NCBI GenBank assembly: GCA_016218915.1
Contig: JACRCQ010000022.1
Span: 248,001-312,000 of the forward strand
Source of the DNA: Deltaproteobacteria bacterium
GTDB lineage: Bacteria > Myxococcota_A > Polyangia > Polyangiales > Polyangiaceae
DNA length: 64,000 bases
Reading direction: 5' to 3'
Part shown: in pieces, positions 41,436-50,287 of the stretch
Numbering within the stretch: position 1 is the stretch's first letter
Layout of the letters: each line of letters begins with the position of its first letter
Position numbers and translations under genes: made by a program
Notes under the pieces: generated by a model
What the model was told of the DNA's origin: nothing
Database searches by the model: none
The model's input: the letters and a program-made list of their open reading frames with translations, nothing else

Positions 41436-44400
41436 ATGGATCTACCCATCGGAGGAGCGTTCGAGCGCTACACCATCGAAGCCCTGATCGGCCAGGGTGG
41501 GATGGGCCAGGTGTATCGAGCGTTCGACCCGAAGCTGCAGCGACGGGTGGCGTTGAAGGTGCTGCATGCAGGTCCGCAGGACGATGCGGCGACCTGGGGA
41601 GAGGCAGTAGCGCGGATGCTGCGCGAGGCGCGGGCTGCGGCAGCGCTCGATCATCCCAACGTGGTCGCAGTCTTCGATCTCGGGGAGTTCGAGGGCACGC
41701 CGTACATCGCCATGGAGCTGGTGGCAGGCACGCCCCTTCGCCAGAAGATCGGCAACGGTGACCTCTCGGTGCTTCAGCGCCTGAAGTGGCTCGCCGAGGT
41801 CGCGCGCGCGCTTTCCGCAGCGCACGAAGCAGGGATCATCCACCGCGACATCAAGCCCGAGAACATCCTGGTGCGCAAGGACGGCGTGGTGAAGGTGCTC
41901 GACTTCGGCATCGCGCGGCGGGTGCGGACCGGGATCGACGGCGCGGCGGACACGCTGCCAGGGGGCATTGGCACGATCACGGTGAAGGGCTCGATCATCG
42001 GCACGCCTGCGTACATGTCTCCAGAGCAGGTGCTCGGAGAAGAGGTGGATGCGCGCACCGATCAGTTCTCGTGGGCGGTGCTCGCCTACGAGCTGCTCAG
42101 CGGGAGCCTGCCCTGGGACAAGCCGCAGCCTGCAGCGATCATGGCTGCGATCCTCACGCAGCAGCCGCCGCCGCTGTCCGCACGCTGTCCGGATCTGCCC
42201 GAAGGATTCCAGGAGATCGTCGCACGAGCGCTGGCCAAGGCCCCTGCCGAACGTCACCCATCGATGAAGGAGATCGTGGAGCAGCTCGACGAGCTGCTCG
42301 CGGTCGCCTCGGTGCGAACGCCCAGGAGCGTGGCTGCCGTGTCTGCCCCTTCGTCCGGAGCTGTGCTCTCGGCTCCGCAGCCTGCCCAGACCACGACTGC
42401 GAACGCAGCGTCGACCGTCACGACCGCTGCGTCTGCGCAGCCGCCTCCGCGTACGATGCGCAAGTGGATCGCGCTCGGGGTCGTTGCCACGGCGCTGATC
42501 GCGGCTGGTTGGTCAGCGTCGCGTCTGCTCAACCGGTCCGTGCTGTCCCCGCCAGGCTCGGTGCTGGCGTGTCCTCCGCTGCAGGCGAGAGCGGACCGCG
42601 AGGAGGCGGGGTGGCTGGGCGCCGCGGCCGCGAACATGGCGTGCAATCGGGCGACGATCCTGCTGGGGGGACGGTTCGAGCGGACGTTGTCCCCGGCGTC
42701 GCTGATCGATCTACCCCGCGCACCAGGCGACCAGTTCCCGCGCGACGTGTTCAACGACCCTTCGTCGCGAGAGCGTGCGCTGACCGCGGCGAAGGCGCGA
42801 GCAGCGGCCTGGCTGGACGGCGAGGTGGTGCACGAGCATCCGAAGTTCCGCGTGACGCTGGTGCTTCGCAAGCGCGACGGAGCCGAGCTGGCACGTGGAA
42901 CCGGCAGCCAGATGGCGCTCTACCAGGCGATCCGCGACGCAATGGCTCCGATCGTGGAGTCCGGGGCATTGCCCGCTGCGCGGCAATTCGATCACGAGCT
43001 CGCGCCGTGGACCGCATCGCGCGATCCAGTGGCACAGCTCGCCGCGTACGATCTGGGCAGGGAAGCCACGGTGCTCGCATCGGTGCGCGCCGAATGCGAT
43101 CGGGCGGCGCCGCTGCGAGACCGGATGGGCGGCGACTGGGCTTCGGCCGGATTGATCTGCACGAGGTTCGGCTACCCGCCGATCGCCGCGCCTGCAATCG
43201 ATCGCAGCTCGCCCTCGGCCTTTGCACGGAGCGTCGCATGGTTCCCGGCCTTCGAGCCCACGGTGGATCGGCGTGCGCTCGCGGAGGAAGCGCGACGATT
43301 CAGGGAGCAGCAGAGCGATCCGATCGGGCGGCGCATGCTCGCGCGGCTCGAGGCGTTCCTCTGGTCTGCGGCAGGGGACAACACACGCGCCAGGGAGGTT
43401 GCACTCGCGGAGGTCCAGGAGACGCCGGCGGATCCTGATCTGTGGCCCACGCTGCAGGTTTCTTCGTACCGGACTTCGGGGTTCGTGGCCGGTGCGCGAG
43501 CCTACAGCGCATGGGTGCCCGAGGACGGCGAAGCGTGGAACATGCTGGGCTACTCGGACAAGTTCGGCTCGGACCAGGAGCGCATGCAGGTGGTGCGCCG
43601 CGCGCTGGTGCTCTCGAGCGATCATCCGCTGTATGCGATCAACGTGGCAGGGTTGCTGCTCGATCAAGGGCGTCGCGAAGAGGTCCGCGCCATGGCTGCG
43701 CACCTGATGCTCGAGGGTCCGACGCGCAGGGTTGCGCTCGACGTGATCGAGGGGTTGGTGGAGACGAGCGAGGGGAGGCTCGGCGCGGCGCTGGAGCGGT
43801 GGACGCGCACGATGGCCGGGCTGAGCCAGCTGGGAGATCTGGATCGCGGGGATCACAACCTGGTGCGAGCGATCCTCGAAGTTGCCCAGATCCTGGGGCG
43901 ATCGGAGCCGGTGGCCAAGGAGCTCTACGCGCGATTCATCGAGCCGGAGCCGCCCAACCTCTTCCCGTGGCATTCGTTTGCGCCGGAGACCGCGGCGTTC
44001 GTGTGCCTGCGCCTTCCCAAGGAGCCAGGGCACAAGTGCCTGGATCGGATCGACGGGCTGGTGACCCGCGGGTGGTATCGCAGCGGGCTTCTGCCGGGGA
44101 GCGTGGAGTTCATCCGTGCCGCAGTGAAGCTGTACGACGGGGATGCGAACGGCGTGATCGTGGCCATGCGAATGGCGGATCCCGGCGCTCGCGCAGCGTA
44201 TGTCGCAGAGATGCTCGACGCAGCTGGGGCGCCTGAGGAAGCGCAGCGGGCAGACAATCTCCTAGCGGATTGGGCTTCGCGATTCCACGGCGCGACCACG
44301 GGAACGATTCGATCCGCGCGTCGGGCGCTCAAGCGCGGGGACAAGGCAGCGGCACGACGCTACGCGCAGCAGGTGATCGATGCATGGGGACGCGCTGACG

Positions 44401-44453
44401 TCGAGGTTCCGGTGGTGGACGAGATGCGCGCCATCGTTGCGGACAAGAAGTGA
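41436..44453 (+). CDS. Transmembrane Ser/Thr protein kinase with large extracytoplasmic domain
   Basis: The product has 1005 residues. The N-terminal kinase domain (about residues 12-290) has a G-loop (GQGGMGQVY), Lys41, the catalytic HRD with Asp138, DFG at 156-158 and the GTPAYMSPEQ activation segment end. After an Ala/Thr/Pro linker a single membrane helix spans about 344-361. The about 640 residues outside have no clear homology by eye, but are helix-rich with TPR-like segments. A sensor or partner-binding role outside the inner membrane is likely. It may belong to the same transcription unit as the radical SAM, lipoprotein and S2P genes. Its downstream neighbour converges, with only four bases between stops. 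Confidence 0.95.
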   Translation: MDLPIGGAFERYTIEALIGQGGMGQVYRAFDPKLQRRVALKVLHAGPQDDAATWGEAVARMLREARAAAALDHPNVVAVFDLGEFEGTPYIAMELVAGTPLRQKIGNGDLSVLQRLKWLAEVARALSAAHEAGIIHRDIKPENILVRKDGVVKVLDFGIARRVRTGIDGAADTLPGGIGTITVKGSIIGTPAYMSPEQVLGEEVDARTDQFSWAVLAYELLSGSLPWDKPQPAAIMAAILTQQPPPLSARCPDLPEGFQEIVARALAKAPAERHPSMKEIVEQLDELLAVASVRTPRSVAAVSAPSSGAVLSAPQPAQTTTANAASTVTTAASAQPPPRTMRKWIALGVVATALIAAGWSASRLLNRSVLSPPGSVLACPPLQARADREEAGWLGAAAANMACNRATILLGGRFERTLSPASLIDLPRAPGDQFPRDVFNDPSSRERALTAAKARAAAWLDGEVVHEHPKFRVTLVLRKRDGAELARGTGSQMALYQAIRDAMAPIVESGALPAARQFDHELAPWTASRDPVAQLAAYDLGREATVLASVRAECDRAAPLRDRMGGDWASAGLICTRFGYPPIAAPAIDRSSPSAFARSVAWFPAFEPTVDRRALAEEARRFREQQSDPIGRRMLARLEAFLWSAAGDNTRAREVALAEVQETPADPDLWPTLQVSSYRTSGFVAGARAYSAWVPEDGEAWNMLGYSDKFGSDQERMQVVRRALVLSSDHPLYAINVAGLLLDQGRREEVRAMAAHLMLEGPTRRVALDVIEGLVETSEGRLGAALERWTRTMAGLSQLGDLDRGDHNLVRAILEVAQILGRSEPVAKELYARFIEPEPPNLFPWHSFAPETAAFVCLRLPKEPGHKCLDRIDGLVTRGWYRSGLLPGSVEFIRAAVKLYDGDANGVIVAMRMADPGARAAYVAEMLDAAGAPEEAQRADNLLADWASRFHGATTGTIRSARRALKRGDKAAARRYAQQVIDAWGRADVEVPVVDEMRAIVADKK

Positions 44454-44457
44454 GCTC

Positions 44458-45375
44458 TTACTGCTCTATGCAGTAGAGCTGGCACTTGTTCGCGCACGTA
44501 TCAAAGGGGATCGAGATGGACCACGTGCTGTCGATGGCGGATGACGAGCCTGACGTGCCATTTCCCGAGGTCGTCGTGAAGCCAGTGCAATCCGACGAGC
44601 CGGGCGTGCCATCGGCTTTTGCACCGGTCCAAACGCACTTGTTCGGCCAAGCGCTCTTGTTGACTGCCATGTCGATCGGGTGAAGCAGGGTTCCGCTCGT
44701 CAGGCCGGCCCACCCGTGCGCTACCGGCGTCTCGTCGATCAGCACGTACCACACGCTCGGGTCATTCACCGTCCATTGGGACGGGGAGCCTTCGGACGTG
44801 GCCACCCAAGCTTTGAAATTACCAGGGGGCATGAGCGAGACGCCCACCGCGTAGGCCAGGCACGTTTCGTTTGCAGAGGTGATTCCGCCGACTCCGTTGC
44901 CCTGCAGGCCGTTCGAATCGCTGGTGATGAACACGCGCTTGACGGGCTGGCACTTGCCCTCGATGCAGCCCTGATAGTCGGGGCAGCTTCCTTTGGTGCA
45001 TGCCGCATCGTCGCCGCCGTCGCCGGGCGCCCCAGCCGAGCCTGCCCCACCCTGCCCTGCCGCGCCGCCGGTTCCACCTTGCCCTGCAAAGCCGCTGGCT
45101 CCACCCTCGCCCGACTGCCCTGCAGCGCCAGAGGATCCCCCTTGTCCAGCCTGACCCGATTGCCCTGCTGAGCCGCCGCCTCCTCCAGTTGCAGCTGTGC
45201 CACCCGCTCCCGCGCCTCCTCCGACCGCAGGGTCGATCGAGGCATCGCCTGCACCACCCCCTGTACTTGATGGCTGATCCTCGTAATCGCTGTAGTTGAA
45301 GATCAGGCCGCAGCCAGATGCCGTTCCCAGGGCGACAGCCGCAACAAGCACAACCCGTCGTTTGTGCCGAGCCAT
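44458..45375 (-). CDS. DUF1554-type lipoprotein with Gly-rich linker
   Basis: The product has 305 residues. The signal ends TASGC (lipid Cys about 22). A Gly/Ala/Gln linker (about residues 40-120) follows. The C-terminal about 170 residues resemble DUF1554, known from Leptospira and myxobacterial exported proteins: a KRVFITSDSN opening, then LAYA, WVATSEG, and a paired-Cys ending. The start codon shares its first base region with the preceding gene's stop (TGATG), so translation is coupled to the TPR protein gene. It is the third gene of the kinase operon beginning at 47766. Function unknown; cell-surface location inferred. Confidence 0.82.
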   Translation of the reverse strand: MARHKRRVVLVAAVALGTASGCGLIFNYSDYEDQPSSTGGGAGDASIDPAVGGGAGAGGTAATGGGGGSAGQSGQAGQGGSSGAAGQSGEGGASGFAGQGGTGGAAGQGGAGSAGAPGDGGDDAACTKGSCPDYQGCIEGKCQPVKRVFITSDSNGLQGNGVGGITSANETCLAYAVGVSLMPPGNFKAWVATSEGSPSQWTVNDPSVWYVLIDETPVAHGWAGLTSGTLLHPIDMAVNKSAWPNKCVWTGAKADGTPGSSDCTGFTTTSGNGTSGSSSAIDSTWSISIPFDTCANKCQLYCIEQ

Positions 45376-46385
45376 CAGAACCTCTTGTCCATGGTGAGCG
45401 CGAACCCACCCGGCAGCACTGTAGGAGCAAAGGCAGTGGTGACCTTGGGGCCATCATCCGGTCCGCTCAGGAACAACCACGTAGCGATACCCGCGCCCAA
45501 GGCTCCCACGCCCCAGCCTATCCAATTCACCGTCGTCAGCGTATTCGCGCTGTCGATCGCGTCCCGCCCGGTCGGATTGCACTTCTTGTCAGGGCAATTG
45601 TCCTGGATGGTAGCGTTCTTCGATAGCAGGATCCCACCCGTGACCAGGGCTGTCGCGAGCCCGGCAGCCCCGACCCCGCCAGCAACCCACGCGGCGGTGC
45701 GTCGTCCTGACGATCCCGCTGCGCCGTTTGGAGCCGACTTGCCTCCGTTCGACTCGCCAGGAGCCCCGGACCGATGCGAGGATGCGTCTGCTTCTGGCCC
45801 CTCGGCGCCGAGCTCGATCTCCCGCGGCTTGCCTTCCTCCAGCCGCACGAACTGCTTGAGGTCCGGCTTGCCAGCCACCTGGATGACCACGGTGTGCACG
45901 CCTGGATCGAGCGACATCGCAGTACCCATCAACGCCGGGTCGACCAGCGCATCGTCGAGCATCACCCGGGCCGAAGGGTCGAGCTTGGGGCCTGCCTTGA
46001 GCTTGAGCGTCGGAATGCGGCGCCCGAGCGAATCGATGCGTTCCATGGCGATGCGGAACCGGTCATCCCCCGACTCCAGACGCATGGAGCCTTCCTTCCA
46101 GTGTCCCATGGCGCTCACGAGCTTGCCCAACGACTCCTCGCACTGTGCGAGGTTCAGCAGGGTGCTCGGACGCGAGACCAGGTTGAGGCTCTCGCGGAAC
46201 TTGGCGCAGGCGAGCGGGTACTCCTTGCGTGCCAATGCGTCGCGCCCTTGGATGAACAGCGACTCGGCCTTCTTCGCTTCAGGTTGCTGGGACTGCGCGA
46301 TCGCGCTCGAGGACACGATCAGGGCGAGCGTCAGGGCTGCGCGCACCGGCCGTTTGAGAGTTGCCAGCTTTCTACCAGGTACCAA
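45375..46385 (-). CDS. Exported TPR-type envelope protein coupled to the Ser/Thr kinase
   Basis: The product has about 336 residues from a TTG at 46385, preceded by AAGGG; a GTG at 46394 is an alternative, and both lie inside the kinase frame. A signal peptide (core ALTLALIV, cleavage near AIAQ) is followed by a TPR-like helical region (about residues 45-150). Next come a PEGA-like beta segment that ends with a VIQVAGKPDL strand, a linker, and two hydrophobic segments near the C-terminus (AWVAGGVGAAGLATALV and the WIGWGVGALGAGIATW region). The layout is the same as the protein at 55369-56346, with similar tail features, so they are paralogues. A periplasmic partner of the kinase is the likely role. 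Confidence 0.82.
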   Translation of the reverse strand: MVPGRKLATLKRPVRAALTLALIVSSSAIAQSQQPEAKKAESLFIQGRDALARKEYPLACAKFRESLNLVSRPSTLLNLAQCEESLGKLVSAMGHWKEGSMRLESGDDRFRIAMERIDSLGRRIPTLKLKAGPKLDPSARVMLDDALVDPALMGTAMSLDPGVHTVVIQVAGKPDLKQFVRLEEGKPREIELGAEGPEADASSHRSGAPGESNGGKSAPNGAAGSSGRRTAAWVAGGVGAAGLATALVTGGILLSKNATIQDNCPDKKCNPTGRDAIDSANTLTTVNWIGWGVGALGAGIATWLFLSGPDDGPKVTTAFAPTVLPGGFALTMDKRF

Positions 46386-47766
46386 GTGGATCACCCTTCG
46401 AGCTTGTGGGAGCCGTCCTGACCTTGGAGGCGGGCGGCCTGGCGTTGTCAGGAATCCGGGGTTGTGAGGAAGAGGAGCCCGGAGCGTCGGCGCTCGCCGA
46501 CGCCAGCACCGCACTGGGATCTGGAAGCGCTGGAGAGCTGCCGCTGGAATCGGAAGGTGCAACGAATTGCGACGGAGTCGGTTCGGCGCGCGTATCACGA
46601 GACGGCGCTGCGGAGCTGAGCTCCGGCTTGCGCAAGAACAGCGCTGACACCATGACGACTCCAGCCAGGACCCCTGACAGTGCGACCAGCGCCGTCCATC
46701 GTTTCGCGGCTGTGCGCCGCGGCAACGTGCGCACAGCTGCTTGCGAATCGCTGGACACCGGCGATGCGACCTGTTCCACCCGCGGGACGTGGGGAGCGAC
46801 GATCCCGGGATCGTCCGCGGGGAGCTGCGCTGACAGAATGGTGCCCGACGGCGTTGCGCAGGCGATCTCGGGGGCACCGACGACGAGCGCTTGCTTCATG
46901 TCGCGGGCAGACCACCACCGGTTCTCGCGATCGAAGGCAAGAGCTCGATCGATGACTTCCGCAAGCCAGCTCGGGATGTCGTCGCGAACCGTGAGCACGC
47001 CAGGCGCAGGCCGGGTCATCGCAGCCAGCAGGAGCTTGTTGAGGGTGTCGGCCTGGTGAACCCTCCGGCCCGTGAGCAACGTGAACATCGTGGCGCCGAC
47101 AGCCCACAGATCCGTGCGGTGGTCGACCTCATCCCAGTCGCCCTTGGCCTGCTCAGGAGGCATGTAAGCAGGCGTTCCGAGCGCCTGGCCGGTGCGGGTA
47201 CGGTGCGCGGTCTCGGCCTGTTCCATGAGACGCGCAATGCCGAAGTCCAGGATCTTGAGCTCGCCGCTGCGCGTCAGGAACACATTGTCCGGCTTCAAGT
47301 CGCGGTGGATGATCCCCTTGGCGTGCGCGGCAGCGAGCGTGTCGAGCAACGCGCTGGTCATCTGCACCACTTCCTGCACGGTGAACCGCTGGCTCGGACG
47401 CGAGATCCGGATCGCTTCCAGCGAGTTGCCCTCCAGCAGCTCCATCACGAGAAACACGGCGCCGTCCTCAGCGACGTCATCGTCGAGCACCCGGACTGCG
47501 CCTGGGTGATCGACCCGGTTCGCGACGTAGCCCTCTCGCAAGAAGCGGGCGCGGGCCTCGTCGCTGATCGCCAGCTCCCTGTGCAGAAGCTTGACCGCGC
47601 CTCGTGCGCCGTTTCTGTGGGTGGCAGCGTAGACGGCAGCCATGCCCCCCACGCCGAGCAGCTGGTCCAGGCGCCACTTGCCCCGCAGAAACGATCCAAC
47701 GCGCGCCAATGCGCGACCGTAGGACTGCGAAGGCTCGGGCTGCACCACCTGCGTAGCATAGCGCAT
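46372..47766 (-). CDS. Transmembrane Ser/Thr protein kinase, first gene of a three-gene operon
   Basis: The product has 464 residues. The kinase domain (about residues 31-300) has a G-loop (GVGGMAAVY), Lys59, HRD with Asp156, DFG at 174-176 and the GTPAYMPPEQ segment. A membrane helix lies at about residues 355-377. The short outer tail of about 85 residues is Ser/Pro/Ala-rich and unstructured. An AAGG site lies before the ATG; frames further upstream are Arg-rich and not supported. Its last 14 bases overlap the start of the TPR protein gene, which suggests translational coupling. It diverges from the DUF6178-like gene, with a 223-base spacer holding an AT-richer stretch near 47865-47885. Confidence 0.95.
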   Translation of the reverse strand: MRYATQVVQPEPSQSYGRALARVGSFLRGKWRLDQLLGVGGMAAVYAATHRNGARGAVKLLHRELAISDEARARFLREGYVANRVDHPGAVRVLDDDVAEDGAVFLVMELLEGNSLEAIRISRPSQRFTVQEVVQMTSALLDTLAAAHAKGIIHRDLKPDNVFLTRSGELKILDFGIARLMEQAETAHRTRTGQALGTPAYMPPEQAKGDWDEVDHRTDLWAVGATMFTLLTGRRVHQADTLNKLLLAAMTRPAPGVLTVRDDIPSWLAEVIDRALAFDRENRWWSARDMKQALVVGAPEIACATPSGTILSAQLPADDPGIVAPHVPRVEQVASPVSSDSQAAVRTLPRRTAAKRWTALVALSGVLAGVVMVSALFLRKPELSSAAPSRDTRAEPTPSQFVAPSDSSGSSPALPDPSAVLASASADAPGSSSSQPRIPDNARPPASKVRTAPTSSKGDPLGTW

Positions 47767-47989
47767 GAGCGTCGGCCTTGGAACGCCGCTACGCATCGGC
47801 TCGAAGGTTCCGAGCCCCCTGCGGCTTCGAGCGTTCAACGCTCCGCGAGGCCCCCTCGGCAATCGACAACAATACATTAGCATGCCGTTTTGCCCTGTGC
47901 CACGGGAATCCGCATTGTGATGTTGCTCGTGCAGATTGCCTTGACGATCCAATCCAACCCCCGTAGAGGCTTGTCTCAGGAGGGCCCGC

Positions 47990-49597
47990 ATGAGCCGCGT
48001 ACCCCAGCGCCTGAGCCAGCCCGGTTGCAGGAATCTGCTCGCCAGGATCCTGGAACAACCCGACCTCGCGCCCCAGATCCAGAGCCTTCCTCCCCCTGTG
48101 CTGGGAAAGCTCATCCGTCGAATCGGCCTCGAAGACGCTGGCGAGCTGGTCGCTCTCGCCACGACCGACCAGCTGGCGCACGTCTTCGACGACGACCTTT
48201 GGAGCAGCGAGACGCCGGGCGACGCGGAGCGCTTCGACGCTGACCGCTTTCTCTTGTGGCTCGAGGTCATGATGGAAGCCGGGGAGTCCTACGTGGCGCG
48301 CACGCTCGTGGAGCTGCCCGAGGATCTCATCACCCTGGCGATTCACAGGCACATCCTGGTGCTCAGCATTGACGAGCTCGCGGCAGAGATGCAATCCGCC
48401 AGCGAGCAGGAGGCGCGTCAGCTCGACAAGGCGCTCGAAAGCTGCCTGTACGAGGAAGTCGGCGAGTACCAGCTCATGGCCCGCAAGCCCGAGGGGTGGG
48501 ACACCCTGCTCTGCGCCGTTCTTGCCCTGGACCGGGAGCATTCCAACTTCCTGCATCGATTGCTGGGACGCTGCTGCGCGCTTGCTTCGGACTACATCGA
48601 AGACAATGGCGGGCTCTACGAGGTACTGACTTCGGACGAGATGCTCGAGTGCGACGTCGCTGCGGATCGGGAGGATCGGCGGGCCGAGGGCGGATTCGTG
48701 GCGCCCACGGACGCGAGCGCTTTCTTGAAGCTGGCTGCGCAGGAGGCATCGGACGGACCGACGGAGCGCGATCCCGTCACCCGGGCCTGGTTCCGTGGGC
48801 TCGGAAAGCACCCGGCCGCACCGCGCCCCGCCCCGGCGAGCTCCGCACAAAGCAACGGACTATTGCGTATTCTAAAGAAGGAGTCTGTGCTCGAGGAGAC
48901 CTCCGCCCAGAAGCTGCTTCTGCCCGGCGCTGACCGTGGGAAGCGAGACTCGGATCCGTTGCTCGTGCAGGCCATGCGGCGCGTGGCCGAGTCGGATCCC
49001 CGGCTCTTCGGAGAGCGAAGCGAGGAGCTGGCCTATGTGGCCAACGTGCTCGTGTCCGGATGCTGCCTTCGCTCCCGACGTCTGCGCAAGATTGAGGCAC
49101 TGCGGGCAGCCATCGCAACGTGTAGCCTGGCGCTCGCCCTCGCCCCGATCGATCGAAGGCAGGTCAAGGAGCACGGAGGAGGCCCTGTGGGGCGAGCGGT
49201 CGCCACGTTGCAGCATACTCCCTGCGACGCGCTCTTCCGGCTCGCGTGGAATCGCCTGAACATGCAGGTAGTCGATCGCGCCGCCGCAGTGGCCGAAGGG
49301 TGGTTGATCGCTGCCGCAGGCCAGGGGCTCGCCGAAAACAAGCCTCCCCTGACACGGGCATTGCGCGCGTTGCAGCAGGCCCGATCGCACGGCTCGCCGT
49401 GGAGCGAGCGCGGCAGCCTCGAGCTGCTCGTGGAGCACTTCGATGCTTCCAAGGTCGACGCACTCGGCAGCCTCATGGACCAGGTTCCGACCTTGCCCGC
49501 CTCGCTGGCGCCCAAGGGCGCAGCCGGGCCACACTTCATCACGAGCGCTGCGGAATGGGTGGCAGTGCGCCGGCTGCTCGATTCCTGGGAAGGGTAG
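47990..49597 (+). CDS. DUF6178-like cytoplasmic protein
   Basis: The product has 535 residues, with a GGAGGG ribosome site. There is no signal or membrane segment. The N-terminal half contains LARILEQPDLAPQIQSLPP, GLEDAGELVALAT, FDDDLW and then DADRFLLWLEVM, which match my recollection of the DUF6178 family in delta-proteobacteria. The C-terminal half is helical with scattered Cys. No catalytic residues stand out. Upstream, TTGACG (47941-47946) with TAGAGG 17 bases later is a weak promoter candidate. The gene ends about 22 bases before the first heptamer repeats. Confidence 0.78.
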   Translation: MSRVPQRLSQPGCRNLLARILEQPDLAPQIQSLPPPVLGKLIRRIGLEDAGELVALATTDQLAHVFDDDLWSSETPGDAERFDADRFLLWLEVMMEAGESYVARTLVELPEDLITLAIHRHILVLSIDELAAEMQSASEQEARQLDKALESCLYEEVGEYQLMARKPEGWDTLLCAVLALDREHSNFLHRLLGRCCALASDYIEDNGGLYEVLTSDEMLECDVAADREDRRAEGGFVAPTDASAFLKLAAQEASDGPTERDPVTRAWFRGLGKHPAAPRPAPASSAQSNGLLRILKKESVLEETSAQKLLLPGADRGKRDSDPLLVQAMRRVAESDPRLFGERSEELAYVANVLVSGCCLRSRRLRKIEALRAAIATCSLALALAPIDRRQVKEHGGGPVGRAVATLQHTPCDALFRLAWNRLNMQVVDRAAAVAEGWLIAAAGQGLAENKPPLTRALRALQQARSHGSPWSERGSLELLVEHFDASKVDALGSLMDQVPTLPASLAPKGAAGPHFITSAAEWVAVRRLLDSWEG

Positions 49598-49618
49598 CGC
49601 CTGCTGCAAGTGGCTGCT

Positions 49619-49639
49619 GGCTCCAGGCTGCAGGCTCCA
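49619..49639. repeat. Three heptamer units (GGCTNCA) after the DUF6178-like gene
   Basis: GGCTCCA, GGCTGCA and GGCTCCA follow directly from 49619 to 49639, 22 bases after the stop at 49597. In the reverse direction they read as AGCC-type units like those at 7180. Confidence 0.75.
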
Positions 49640-49704
49640 GGGCAGACCGGTCCTGAGGAATCCAACGACTGGGGAATCTCAATCTGGGGAATCTCAATGG
49701 CTGA

Positions 49705-49729
49705 AGCCCGTAGCCCGAAGCCTGTAGCC
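49705..49729. repeat. Three and a half heptamer units (AGCCYGN) before a convergent stop
   Basis: AGCCCGT, AGCCCGA, AGCCTGT and a partial AGCC run from 49705 to 49729. They lie 13 bases beyond the stop of the minus-strand gene ending at 49742. A 15-base direct repeat (TGGGGAATCTCAATC-like) also occurs twice at about 49670-49699 in the same spacer. Confidence 0.75.
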
Positions 49730-49741
49730 TCCCCAAGGCGT

Positions 49742-50287
49742 TCAGGGCCCGCATTCGTTGAGCGGATTGACCATCGGCCCCTCGTCGGAATCCGCTGGCG
49801 CCAGACTCCAGCTGCTGCACGTGCCCAAGATGCACGTCTCACCGTCCGGGCAGGCGTGATCAAGGCAATCCTTGCACAGCGGCAGACCGATCTGACGCTT
49901 CCCTGCATTGTATTGGACACGCGCATAGCGCCAGATCCGCGGCGTGCTCTTGGCGTAGCCGACCAGCTTGATGGTGATCGGCTTGACGCTGAAGACCTGC
50001 TGATCCGGCGAGTCGTTGCTCGGGTGCGGATTGTCGATGATCAGGCTGTCCGGAAGCTTTGCGATGTCTTCCTGCGTGTAGTCCTCGGTGAACAGAGTGA
50101 CGCTCTCGCGCTGCACGGTGAGCTTGAAGGAGTCGATCTCGTCCGGGACCTTGAGATTCTGGTCGACCGCCACGACCACGCGCAGGTAGTTCGCCTTCTC
50201 CGGGTCTGGAGTGCCACAGCTCCCGAGTGCCATGCACCCCGCTGCCAGCAGCGCGATCACGACGCGCGCAGCGAGGCGCCCTACCAT
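49742..50287 (-). CDS. Small lipoprotein coupled to the shared-module gene
   Basis: The product has 181 residues. Its ATG overlaps the end of the preceding gene (seven shared bases, ATGGTAG), which fixes the start. The signal ends MALGSC (lipid Cys about 24). A beta-rich domain with a YLRVVVAVDQNL opening follows. Four Cys near the C-terminus (CKDCLDHACPDGETC) form a likely disulfide cluster, close to a short EGF-like or knottin motif. I recognise no family. It is translationally coupled to the gene at 50281-51438, so the two lipoproteins are probably made in fixed ratio. Confidence 0.82.
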   Translation of the reverse strand: MVGRLAARVVIALLAAGCMALGSCGTPDPEKANYLRVVVAVDQNLKVPDEIDSFKLTVQRESVTLFTEDYTQEDIAKLPDSLIIDNPHPSNDSPDQQVFSVKPITIKLVGYAKSTPRIWRYARVQYNAGKRQIGLPLCKDCLDHACPDGETCILGTCSSWSLAPADSDEGPMVNPLNECGP

